64,000 nucleotides of DNA, taken from Pseudomonadota bacterium. Its GTDB lineage: Bacteria; Desulfobacterota; Binatia; Binatales; Binataceae. Below are positions 26,670 through 35,308 of this stretch, in pieces. The notes under the pieces were generated by a model. That model searched no databases. It was not told where the DNA came from and saw only the letters and a program-made list of their open reading frames with translations. Where the stretch lies: assembly GCA_021324885.1 (NCBI GenBank), contig JAJPIF010000024.1:82680-146679 (forward strand), read 5' to 3'. How positions within the stretch are numbered: the first letter of the stretch is position 1; each line of letters opens with the position of its first letter. A program made the translations under genes and the position numbers.

Positions 26670-28877
26670 TTATTTACCCGCAGCGGGGTTATTACTCAAT
26701 ACCGCCGCGCCGTGCGCGCCCCCGGCCGACGCCTGCTCGGCTCGGGCCATCCCGCCTTTGCGGTCGCGATACAGCAGGACCATCGAGCGGTCTTTCAGGT
26801 CGAACAGGTCACCGGCGCACAGATGCCGATCAGCCTCCGCCGGATTTTCCTTACTGGTGTCGAGCAGGACTCTCCAGCCGTCGGGTTGTCCCACCTTGGG
26901 GATCAGGAATTGAATCGGTTCGTGATGGCTATTAAAGATGATTATGCAATCGCCATCGGTGATAATTCGCCCCCGCTCGTCATACTCATTGATACCGTCG
27001 CCCGCGAAAAAAACGCCCAGACAACGCGCGAATGACTGATTCCATTCCTCGTCGGTCATCTCGCGGCCGTCGGGATTGAACCAGATGATGTCTTTGAGGC
27101 CCCTGATACTGCGGCCCTGGAAAAAATGACGACGGCGGAACAGCCGGTGTGCCTTGCGAATCGCGATCACATGGCTGACAAATTCGCAAAAGCGCCGATC
27201 CTCCTCGCGCAGATCCCAGTTGATCCAGCTTATGCTGTTGTCCTGGCAATAGGCGTTGTTGTTGCCGTTTTGCGTATGCCCAATCTCGTCGCCCGCCAGC
27301 AGCATCGGAATTCCCTCGGAGAGCAGAAGGGTGGCGATCAGGTTGCGTTTCTGCTGCGCGCGCAGCGCCAGGACCTGGGGGTCGTCGGTCGGCCCCTCCG
27401 TTCCGCAGTTCCAACTGCGGTTGTCGTTGGTGCCGTCGCGGTTTTCTTCCAGGTTGGCTTCGTTGTGCTTGTCGTTGTAGCTGACCAGGTCGTGCAGCGT
27501 GAAGCCGTCGTGGCAGGTGACGAAATTGACGCTGGCATACGGACGCCGCCCGTTATGTTCGTACAAGTCGCTGGAACCGGTAAGGCGATAGGCCAGCTCC
27601 CCGATGAGCCCGCCTTCGCCTTTCCAGTAGGCGCGCACGGCGTCGCGGTACTTCCCGTTCCATTCCGCCCATCCGATCGGGAAGTTGCCGACCTGGTAAC
27701 CGCCCGCCCCCACATCCCACGGCTCCGCGATCAGCTTGACCTGCGAGATTACCGGGTCCTGGTGAATGATGTCGAAGAACGCGCTTAGCTGGTTAACCTC
27801 GTACAACTCGCGCGCCAGCGCCGCCGCCAAATCGAAACGAAAACCGTCCACGTGCATCTCGAGCACCCAGTAACGCAGGCTGTCCATGATCAGTTGCAGG
27901 ACGCGCGGATGTATCATGTTGAGCGTGTTGCCGCATCCGGTGAAGTCCATGTAGTAGCGCGGATCTTCCGGCGAAAGCCGATAATACGAGCTATTGTCGA
28001 TACCGCGAAAGCATAATGTCGGACCCATGTGGTTACCTTCCGCGGTATGATTGTAAACCACGTCAAGTATCACCTCGATTCCTTCGGAGTGCAGCCGCTT
28101 CACCATCGACTTGAACTCGCCTACAAAACCGCTCGCGCTGTAGCGCATGTCCGGGGCAAAGAAGCCAATCGAGTTGTATCCCCAGTAGTTGCGCAACCCG
28201 CGTTCCACCAGGCGGCGGTCGTCGATAAATGCATGTACAGGCATCAGCTCGACCGCGGTGATGCCGAGCCGCTTCAGATGCTCGATCGCGGGGTCGGTGC
28301 TGAGCCCGGCATAGGTGCCGCGCAGATGGGCTGGAATTTCGTGGTTAAGCCGGGTGAATCCTTTCGTGTGCAGCTCATAGATGATGGTGTCGTGCCAAGG
28401 GGTGCGAGGCGGGCGATCCTCGGCCCAGGAAAAGGCGCCGTCAATCACCCGGCAGCGCGGCATCGCCGGCGCGCTGTCACGCCGATCCATCGCGAGGTCC
28501 TCGCGTGGATTACCCATGCGATAGCCAAACAGCGCGTCCGACCATCTAACGGTGCCTACGATGTGGCGGGCATAGGGATCGATCAGGAGTTTGTGCGGAT
28601 TGAAACGTAATCCCTTTTTGGGGTCATATGGACCATATACCCTGTAGCCGTAGAGCCAGGCGGGCCGCGCTTCGGGAAGATAGCAATGCCAGATCTGGTC
28701 CGTTTGCCATCGCATCGGCACGCGATCGATTTCGCGTCTGCCCTTGGGATCGAACAGGCAGAGTTCGACGTGCTCCGCATGCTCCGAAAAAAGCGCGAAG
28801 TTGACGCCTTCGCCGTCCCAGGTGGCACCCAGCGGATAGGATTTGCCCGGCCAGACCGCAATTTTCGAATTAGCCAT
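26670..28877 (-). CDS. glgX: Glycogen debranching enzyme GlgX (TreX-like)
   Basis: 735 residues. N-terminal CBM48-like domain (PLGATWDGEGVNFALFSEHA), then a GH13 barrel with the nucleophile Asp in MHVDGFRFDLAAAL (about 342), the acid/base Glu in KLIAEPWDVGAGGYQVG (about 381) and the third Asp in CHDGFTLHDLVSYND. It cleaves alpha-1,6 branches of glycogen or maltodextrin. In trehalose-synthesising bacteria the same enzyme (TreX) feeds TreY and TreZ. It is divergent from treZ, which supports the TreX role; treY is not in the window. Some 250 bases separate the two starts. Confidence 0.93.
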   Translation of the reverse strand: MANSKIAVWPGKSYPLGATWDGEGVNFALFSEHAEHVELCLFDPKGRREIDRVPMRWQTDQIWHCYLPEARPAWLYGYRVYGPYDPKKGLRFNPHKLLIDPYARHIVGTVRWSDALFGYRMGNPREDLAMDRRDSAPAMPRCRVIDGAFSWAEDRPPRTPWHDTIIYELHTKGFTRLNHEIPAHLRGTYAGLSTDPAIEHLKRLGITAVELMPVHAFIDDRRLVERGLRNYWGYNSIGFFAPDMRYSASGFVGEFKSMVKRLHSEGIEVILDVVYNHTAEGNHMGPTLCFRGIDNSSYYRLSPEDPRYYMDFTGCGNTLNMIHPRVLQLIMDSLRYWVLEMHVDGFRFDLAAALARELYEVNQLSAFFDIIHQDPVISQVKLIAEPWDVGAGGYQVGNFPIGWAEWNGKYRDAVRAYWKGEGGLIGELAYRLTGSSDLYEHNGRRPYASVNFVTCHDGFTLHDLVSYNDKHNEANLEENRDGTNDNRSWNCGTEGPTDDPQVLALRAQQKRNLIATLLLSEGIPMLLAGDEIGHTQNGNNNAYCQDNSISWINWDLREEDRRFCEFVSHVIAIRKAHRLFRRRHFFQGRSIRGLKDIIWFNPDGREMTDEEWNQSFARCLGVFFAGDGINEYDERGRIITDGDCIIIFNSHHEPIQFLIPKVGQPDGWRVLLDTSKENPAEADRHLCAGDLFDLKDRSMVLLYRDRKGGMARAEQASAGGAHGAAVLSNNPAAGK

Positions 28878-29129
28878 GTTGGTGCTCGATTGTGAATTCC
28901 GATACGCGCGGGTAACAGCCCGTCAGTCTTGAGTTCTGATTAGTATGGTATCCCATGACAATTGATCCCACAGCTATAAATCGCACTCAATTCAACTCCT
29001 TTCCGGCCGCCTTGGGGCAGTCTGTAGCATTACGTGCCATCCCGCACTTCCCGGCAATTTTTACTGGTTGCTGTGGCAGTGGGGCGGACCCTTTTCCCCG
29101 CCGGCTGTTCGTCACGGCAGTCCAAACAT

Positions 29130-30872
29130 ATGAATGAGTGGCGGGTGTGGGCGCCTAATGCCGCAAGCGTCGCGGTCCGGATTGGGAGCCGGCGGCTGGC
29201 GATGGAGAAGCAGGGAACGCATGCGCGCGGATGGTGGCGTCTGGCACGGCTTCAGGAAAATAGCGCTGCGGATTATTCCTTTGTTTTGGATAACGAGGAG
29301 CAGGCGCTTCCCGATCCACGATCGCAATGGCAGCCGCATGGCGTGCATGGCCCGTCGCGTCCCGTCGATCACGCTGCTTTTGCCTGGACCGACGCCAACT
29401 TCACCGCGCCGTTGTTGTCAGAGGCGATTATATACGAGATGCATGCCGGTGCGTTCACGCAGCAGGGAACCTTCCAATCCGCGATCGCGCGCCTTGACCA
29501 TCTGGTTGAACTGGGCGTGACGCATGTTGAACTGATGCCGGTAGCGCAGTTTCCAGGCACCCGCGGCTGGGGCTATGACGGCGTCGATTTGTTTGCGCCG
29601 CATCATGCCTATGGCGGCCCGTTGGGGCTCAAGCGCCTGGTGGATGCCTGTCATGCCAGGGGACTCGCCGTCTTGCTCGATGTGGTTTACAACCATTTCG
29701 GGCCCTCCGGCAATTACCTGCCACGTTTCGGCCCTTATCTGACCGACCGCTACGCGACGCCATGGGGCAGTGCGGTCAACTTCGACGGACGGGGCAGCGA
29801 CGAAGTGCGCCGTTTCATTTGCGACAACGCGATTTCGTGGATGCGCGACTACCATATCGACGGCCTGCGCCTGGATGCAATTCATGCGATTTTGGATCTT
29901 TCGCCTACGCATCTGCTGGAGGAGCTTGCCGCTGAAACCGCTCAACTCGCGCGTCAGACCGGGCGCCGCCTCGTCCTGATCGCGGAGGATGATCGCAATG
30001 ATCCTCGCGTGGTCTCGCCGATCGCCCGGGGCGGATATGGAATCGACGCTCAATGGAACGAGGATTTCCATCACGCCCTGCACGCGCTCCTGACGGGCGA
30101 GCGGACCGGCTATTACGCTGATTTCGGATCGTTCGCACAGCTTGCGAAGACGCTGCATAACGGTTTCGTGTATGATGGCGAATATTCCGCCTATCGGGAT
30201 CGTCGCCATGGCCGATCGACCGCGGGGTTGTCCGGCGTCAACTTCGTGGGCTGTTTGCAAAATCACGACCAGGTGGGCAATCGGGCTAAGGGCGACCGCT
30301 TCTGCCATCTGGTGAGCATGGGGCGGGTGCTGATCGGAGCCGCTATGGTGCTGACGGCGCCGTTCGTGCCGATGTTGTTCCAGGGCGAGGAATGGGGCGC
30401 GTCATCACCGTTTCAATATTTCACAGATCACCAGGAGCCGGAATTGGCGCGCGCTGTAAGCGAGGGGCGCCAGCGGGAGTTCGCGGCCTTCGGATGGGAT
30501 CCGTCCGAAATTCCGGACCCTCAGGATCCCGCGACTTTTGAGCGGTCCAAACTGAATTGGTCCGAACTGGAACGGGAACCGCACAAGAGCATCCTTCAAT
30601 GGTATCGGCGGCTCATCGGCTTGCGCGCGCGATTTGCCGAATTGCGCGACGGTGTAATGGAAAAGGTCAAAGTCGCTTACGATGAACAGGCGCAATGGCT
30701 GGTGATGACGCGCGGTCCTATTACCCTGGCCTTCAGTCTTGCCCGGCATGCCCAACTGGTGCCGTTGTCCGCCGGCTCCCATCAATTGCTGATGGCATCG
30801 GAGGGCGTCGGCCTCAAACCCGGTGAAGTCGAGCTTCCACCGGATTCAGTGGCGGTAATTGGCCCCGCGTGA
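29130..30872 (+). CDS. treZ: Malto-oligosyltrehalose trehalohydrolase TreZ
   Basis: 580 residues from the ATG at 29130 (open to 29034). The start is set by the conserved N-terminal CBM48-like MNEWRVWAPNAASVAV. GH13 motifs: GWGYDGVDLFAPHHAYG, nucleophile Asp in HIDGLRLDAIHAI (about 250), acid Glu in RRLVLIAEDDRNDPR (about 290) and FVGCLQNHDQVGNRAKG (about 370). It releases trehalose from the maltooligosyl-trehalose made by TreY. Upstream 28878-29129 is the divergent regulatory region with glgX. Confidence 0.93.
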   Translation: MNEWRVWAPNAASVAVRIGSRRLAMEKQGTHARGWWRLARLQENSAADYSFVLDNEEQALPDPRSQWQPHGVHGPSRPVDHAAFAWTDANFTAPLLSEAIIYEMHAGAFTQQGTFQSAIARLDHLVELGVTHVELMPVAQFPGTRGWGYDGVDLFAPHHAYGGPLGLKRLVDACHARGLAVLLDVVYNHFGPSGNYLPRFGPYLTDRYATPWGSAVNFDGRGSDEVRRFICDNAISWMRDYHIDGLRLDAIHAILDLSPTHLLEELAAETAQLARQTGRRLVLIAEDDRNDPRVVSPIARGGYGIDAQWNEDFHHALHALLTGERTGYYADFGSFAQLAKTLHNGFVYDGEYSAYRDRRHGRSTAGLSGVNFVGCLQNHDQVGNRAKGDRFCHLVSMGRVLIGAAMVLTAPFVPMLFQGEEWGASSPFQYFTDHQEPELARAVSEGRQREFAAFGWDPSEIPDPQDPATFERSKLNWSELEREPHKSILQWYRRLIGLRARFAELRDGVMEKVKVAYDEQAQWLVMTRGPITLAFSLARHAQLVPLSAGSHQLLMASEGVGLKPGEVELPPDSVAVIGPA

Positions 30873-30908
30873 GGCGGAACGTAAAAATCAAAAATTGTCC
30901 GCACCCCG

Positions 30909-31319
30909 TCAGGTTCCGGAGCGGCGCAGGCGTGCCCGCGAACGGGTCAGCCAATGGCGTTGGCGGCTGGCCGCTGTCGATCCGTTCTGGATTTGGCGCC
31001 GCCGCATATCCAGCATTTTGCGCAGCCGGCCAGCGTCGATCCCCAGCGCCTCGCACAGCGTTTCGTAGGAAAACAATCCCTTGCTGCGCGTGGAATTCAT
31101 CCAGTCGCGGACTTCGTAAAACAGGATCCGGCGCTGCCGGCTCCTGGCATTCATATGATGTAAGTAACAATGGATGGCATCTTCCAGGACCGCGAACATC
31201 AACTTCAGCTCGCCTTGCAGTTCATGACGCCGCCGCCGCAGCTCGTTGTATTGTTCCGGAAGCAGAATATCCGGCTCATAACCCTCGATCAGTTCTTCCA
31301 TCCGCTCTACGAGTTCCAT
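30909..31319 (-). CDS. Conserved protein with putative C-terminal HTH, unknown function
   Basis: 136 residues. I do not have a named function. The shape is like a group of small proteins in deltaproteobacteria: acidic N-terminal helix (MELVERMEELIEGYE), a central block LMFAVLEDAIHCYLHHMNARSRQRRILFYEVRDWM (about 41-75), and FSYETLCEALGIDAGRLRKML (about 83-103), which looks like a helix-turn-helix or a helical binding domain. The end is Arg-rich. A regulatory or DNA-binding role is inference. The gene is convergent with treZ (36-base gap). Confidence 0.5.
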   Translation of the reverse strand: MELVERMEELIEGYEPDILLPEQYNELRRRRHELQGELKLMFAVLEDAIHCYLHHMNARSRQRRILFYEVRDWMNSTRSKGLFSYETLCEALGIDAGRLRKMLDMRRRQIQNGSTAASRQRHWLTRSRARLRRSGT

Positions 31320-31690
31320 TTGGGCCTCCGCCGAGAGCTTCGCTGTCGGGCGATCGCTTGACGCTCCGAGTTACCGCTGTCGTTCACAAGTTACGTGCCA
31401 AGAAAAACCTGCCAAATTTGGTAGTTTTGGTTGCGCGGAAGGTAGCGAGAATTTACATACTTTATGCCAGCTAGATTGCGAGAGTGTTCACGAATGGAGG
31501 CTGACCGCACATCGCTCCGGATATCGGGGCTCGAAGGAACGCCCGCCAGAATCTGCGGACGTAAGGGATCATTAATCGCGATCACCAATGCAGCGCAAAG
31601 GTATTGACGCGCTGCCAAAGTCCGCCTCTGGTTTCGCGCCGCCTTTCAATTCTAATGTGGAGCGCAAGGAAACGGGTCCGGAGGAAAGAA
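31320..31690. other. Intergenic stretch, divergent promoters presumed
   Basis: About 370 bases between the minus-strand gene starting at 31319 and the hydrolase starting at 31691. No gene-like frame, RNA or repeat was recognised. It should hold the promoters of both flanking genes; no consensus pair stood out. Confidence 0.4.
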
Positions 31691-32413
31691 ATGCCAGTCC
31701 TTCAGCGCGGCGATTGTACAATCCATTACGAAGAGTACGGTCACGGCTTTCCGCTTCTGCTCATGGCCCCCGGCGGGATGCGCTCTGAAATCGATTTTTG
31801 GCATCGCAGCCCCTTTGATCCCACGGTCGAGCTGGCCCGCACCTTCAGGGTGATCGCGATGGACCAGCGCAACGCGGGAGGCTCGCAAGCTCCGGTTGCA
31901 CCCACAGACGGATGGGATACTTACGCTTGCGACCAGATAGCCCTGCTCGATCATCTGGGGCTGAGCCGATGTCATATCATGGGCGGATGTATCGGGTCGT
32001 CTTACTGTCTGGGTCTGATCAAGTCGGCGCCAGATCGAATTGCCGCCGCGGTGCTGCAAAACCCGATTGGACTTGGACCCGGAGGTATCGAACGTTTTCA
32101 CAACATGTTCGACGATTGGGCCCTTGAGTTGCGCCGCAAACGGCCGGAGGTAAAGGAATCGGCAATGGCGGCCTTTCGCGCCAACATGTTCTCCGGCGAC
32201 TTCGTCTTTTCGGTCACCCGCGATTTCGTCCGCTCCTGCCTCACTCCGATGCTCATACTGGCCGGCAATGATCCTTATCATCCGGCTGAAATTTCGCTGG
32301 AGCTGGCGCGCCTGGCGCCCAACGCGGAGATTATAATGGAGTGGAAGACGCCCGATGTGGTGGGCGCCGCGGTCGAGCGCGTACGGTCCTACCTGGAAGA
32401 CCGCATCCCATGA
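31691..32413 (+). CDS. Alpha/beta hydrolase with Cys in the nucleophile elbow
   Basis: About 240 residues from ATG 31691, preceded by ggaggaaag; the frame is open to 31604. Alpha/beta hydrolase fold: oxyanion strand LLLMAPGGMRSEI, FRVIAMDQRNAGGSQAP, then the elbow HIMGGCIGSSYCLG with Cys where Ser is usual, and an acidic loop MLILAGNDPYHPAE. No His is evident at the usual C-terminal position (the region reads EWKTPDVVGAAVE), so the catalytic triad is incomplete or the His is elsewhere. The function is unknown. It lies in a small operon-like run with the OsmC gene downstream. Confidence 0.7.
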   Translation: MPVLQRGDCTIHYEEYGHGFPLLLMAPGGMRSEIDFWHRSPFDPTVELARTFRVIAMDQRNAGGSQAPVAPTDGWDTYACDQIALLDHLGLSRCHIMGGCIGSSYCLGLIKSAPDRIAAAVLQNPIGLGPGGIERFHNMFDDWALELRRKRPEVKESAMAAFRANMFSGDFVFSVTRDFVRSCLTPMLILAGNDPYHPAEISLELARLAPNAEIIMEWKTPDVVGAAVERVRSYLEDRIP

Positions 32414-32444
32414 TTCGCAGGTCGTCGCTGAGAGGTAAAATCAC

Positions 32445-32879
32445 ATGAAACCACTTCCCCATCATTATGCGATCCATTTGTCCGGTGGTCCGCAGGGCTA
32501 CGCAACCTGCTCGGCTGAACGGTTGCCCGATCTAACCTGTGAGGCGCCGCTTGATTTCGACGGGCCGGGTGATGCCTGGAGCCCGGAGCATCTGCTGATG
32601 AGTTCGGTGAGCGCGTGTTTTCTGCTCACGCTGCGCTCCGTTGCCAGGCTTTCGAAATTCCACTTTGAAAGCCTGGAACTCGCGGCCGACGGAACAGTGG
32701 ATCGCAAGGAGGGCCTGACGCGCTTTACGGAGATCGTTTTGCGCGCGAAGCTGACGGTTGCAAAGGGCACCGATCATGCTCAGGCCGTCCGCATCATGGA
32801 GAAGGCGGAAAAGGCCTGCCTCATATCAGCCTCGCTCTCGACTCCGGTGAAACTGCAAGCCGAAGTGATTGAGGCATAG
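32445..32879 (+). CDS. OsmC family protein
   Basis: 144 residues. OsmC-fold: strand-rich N-terminus HHYAIHLSGGPQGYATCSAE, then PGDAWSPEHLLMSSVSACFLLTLRSVARLSKFHFESLELAADG, with the characteristic Cys (SACF) near residue 58 and a second Cys (AEKACLIS) near 127, the pair used by OsmC/Ohr peroxidases. Members reduce organic hydroperoxides or bind small thiols. It is intact and of the short class (no Ohr-type extra domain). Confidence 0.85.
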   Translation: MKPLPHHYAIHLSGGPQGYATCSAERLPDLTCEAPLDFDGPGDAWSPEHLLMSSVSACFLLTLRSVARLSKFHFESLELAADGTVDRKEGLTRFTEIVLRAKLTVAKGTDHAQAVRIMEKAEKACLISASLSTPVKLQAEVIEA

Positions 32880-32990
32880 AGCTGTTTATATCCTGATAAG
32901 ATTGACCGGCAGCACACCGGCGCATCTGAAGCACGCGACAATTTTACAGACAACGTAAGCGAGCGCGGATTCGCCGTTTATGGAGGTCTC

Positions 32991-33992
32991 ATGATTCACC
33001 TCGTCCGGCTCGTCACCATCCATCCTTTATTTGTGCACTTCACGATCGGTGCGATGCCGATTCTGCTCCTGACTTACGCCATGGCGGCCTGGTTGCGTTC
33101 CGAGCCATGGACCTTTGCGGCCGACGTCACCGCCGGCGTCAGCGCGATGCTGACTTTGTTCACGCTGGCCTTCGGATTGGTCTCCAACGCTTACGTGGGA
33201 TGGCCGGGCGGCCTGGGCTTTTGGCGTCACCTGCACATGAGTCTGGGTGTGGCCACCACTTTCCTGATTGTGGTTCTTGCAGTTTCGCGCCTCGCGATGC
33301 GACAGCGCGGTCAGCTCGTGGCCGGATACGCAGCCTTCGGTTTGGCGGTGCTGGTTGCGATTGCGGCCGGGGCGGCAGGATGGGTCGGCGGCGAAATTCT
33401 GACCTACACCGCGGGTATGGCGGTGGAAGGAGCAGGCGAGGGTTCGCTTTCGCCGTTGCCGGCCGGCACGCACCAACCAACCGACCTGATGGACGCGATG
33501 GGTCAAGCGCGCGCCGATTGGGGTGCGGCGACCAGCGATTTGGCGCGGATGGTAGTGCAGCATCCCACCGACGCGAATTTTGCCGATATCGCGCGCCGGG
33601 CGGCCAGGCTCCAGCAGGCCGCCGCTTGGATTGCGGCCAACGGAGCCAGGACGCTGCCGCGCCCCGACGCACTCGTTGGTGAACAGGGAAAGCCGGCCGC
33701 AACCTCCCCGCCGAGTCCGGGCGCGCCGGCTCAAAGTTTCGACCGGCCAGCGATCCGGCCGGTGCGCGAAGGCGCTCAAAGCGCTCCGGATGCAGATGAA
33801 AGCGGGACCGCCCAAACGCGGGCGCGGCGTCTGCAGAAAATGGCGAAGATTCTCCAACAGCGCGCGCGTGCGCTGCGGGATGCGGCAGAGCGCAAGGATA
33901 TTGTCGAGGTCGCGCGCCAGACCGGAGCGATCAGCGAAGAATGCGCGGAATGCCACAAGGACCTGCGCTGGCGTTCGCCATCCCCGTCATGA
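32991..33992 (+). CDS. DUF2231 membrane domain fused to cytochrome c'-like domain
   Basis: 333 residues. Residues 10-136 hold four hydrophobic segments with the DUF2231 start HPLFVHFTIGAMPILLLTYA and the glycine- and histidine-rich HLHMSLGVATTF, matching that predicted membrane, possibly haem- or electron-transfer-related domain. After a Pro/Ala-rich linker (about 210-260), helices at about 155-205 and 270-312 end in EECAECHKDLRW, a CXXCH haem c site (Cys318, Cys321, His322) close to the C-terminus, which is how cytochrome c' four-helix bundles end. Haem attachment requires periplasmic placement of the C-terminus. This combination is unusual. Confidence 0.75.
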   Translation: MIHLVRLVTIHPLFVHFTIGAMPILLLTYAMAAWLRSEPWTFAADVTAGVSAMLTLFTLAFGLVSNAYVGWPGGLGFWRHLHMSLGVATTFLIVVLAVSRLAMRQRGQLVAGYAAFGLAVLVAIAAGAAGWVGGEILTYTAGMAVEGAGEGSLSPLPAGTHQPTDLMDAMGQARADWGAATSDLARMVVQHPTDANFADIARRAARLQQAAAWIAANGARTLPRPDALVGEQGKPAATSPPSPGAPAQSFDRPAIRPVREGAQSAPDADESGTAQTRARRLQKMAKILQQRARALRDAAERKDIVEVARQTGAISEECAECHKDLRWRSPSPS

Positions 33993-34000
33993 AACCTCGC

Positions 34001-35146
34001 TTAGGGCTTTGATTTCAGTTCGATTTCGTTCAGGCGCCGTTGCAGGAATCGGCGCTCCGGTTGCGAATGGGCCAATTCGAGCGCGCGCCGATATGACTGC
34101 GCCGCTTCCTCCCATCGCTCCATCCGCCGCAGCAGCTCGCCGCGCGCGGCCCACATCAGATGATAGCCGTCGAGGTCGTGGCGCACGCCAATCGCTTCGA
34201 TCATCCTTAAGCCGTCCGCCAGTCCCGACGCCATCGCCACCGCGACGGCGTGGTTCAACTCAATTACCGGCGATGGTCTGATCCGCACCAGGTAAGCGTA
34301 CAGCGCCTCGATTGCCCGCCAGTCCGTGTCGTCGGCACGCGCTGCGCGCGCATGGACAGAGGCGATTGCCGCCTGGATCGCGTAAGGGCCTGCGGGTGAG
34401 TGTGACAGCGAAGAATGCACCAGCGCCAGGCCTTCGCGAATCTGGCTGCGATTCCATTTGGTGCGATCCTGATCTTCCAGCAATACGATGTCGCCCTCGG
34501 TGTCCGCGCGCGCCGTTTTCCTGGAATCCTGGAGCAGCATCAGGGCCAGGAGTCCCCGCGCCTCGGCATTTTCAGGCACGAGTTCGCACAGGATGCGACC
34601 CAGCCGGATAGCTTCGGCGCACAAATCCGCGCGCACCACGCAATCGCCGAACGTCGCGGCGTAGCCTTCGTTGAAAACCAGGTAAATCACCGCCATCACC
34701 GCCTCCGTGCGCTCGGCCAGCGATTCAGGCGGCGGAATTTCATAGGGGATGCGCGCCGCCCGGATTTTGCGCTTGGCGCGCACCAGGCGCTGAGCCATCG
34801 TGGCCGGCGCAACCAGAAAAGCGCGCGCAATTTCCTCGGTCGTCAGCCCACACAGCGTCCGCAGCGAAAGGGCGACCTGCGCTTCGGTAGCGAGTGCGGG
34901 ATGGCAACAGGTGAAGATCAGCCGCAGCCGTTCATCGGGAACCTCGTTGGACATCGTGCCGGCCTCATCAGTCCGCGCCTGAACTTCGATGTCGCGGATC
35001 AGTTCATCGCGCCGCGCCGCGAAGCGCGCCTGGCGGCGGATTCGGTCGATTGCCTTATGGCGGGCTGTGCCGATTATCCAGGAGCGCGGATTTTGTGGGA
35101 CGCCTTCACGCAGTGGCGGCAGGTTTGAGGCCGTAAGACTGCCGGC
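34001..35146 (-). pseudogene. 5'-truncated ECF42-type RNA polymerase sigma factor
   Basis: The frame from 34954 to 34001 encodes region 4 (RLIFTCCHPALATEAQVALSLR, LTTEEIARAFLVAPATMAQRLVRAKRKI) and the C-terminal DUF6596/TPR-like extension that marks ECF42 sigma factors. Coding similarity continues upstream of the first ATG: 34955-35100 reads NPRSWIIGTARHKAIDRIRR, the end of region 2. No ATG, GTG or TTG exists in this stretch, the frame stops at 35147, and the first part of region 2 is missing. The gene therefore has lost its 5' end next to the atypical gene at 35309. The usual partner, a YciI/DGPF-type protein gene, is absent. Confidence 0.8.
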
Positions 35147-35308
35147 CTATTAAAAAATTAACTTGAGCGGCTGACGGCCAAGTTCCGAAACGACACTTTT
35201 TTGCGGCCAAAGACGTTATGACATCTTCTCAATGCGGCCGCGACTAGTGTGGCCAGAATAACAGGGCCAGTTACTAATCAGTAATTAAGCGAAACTAGAG
35301 AATAAGCT

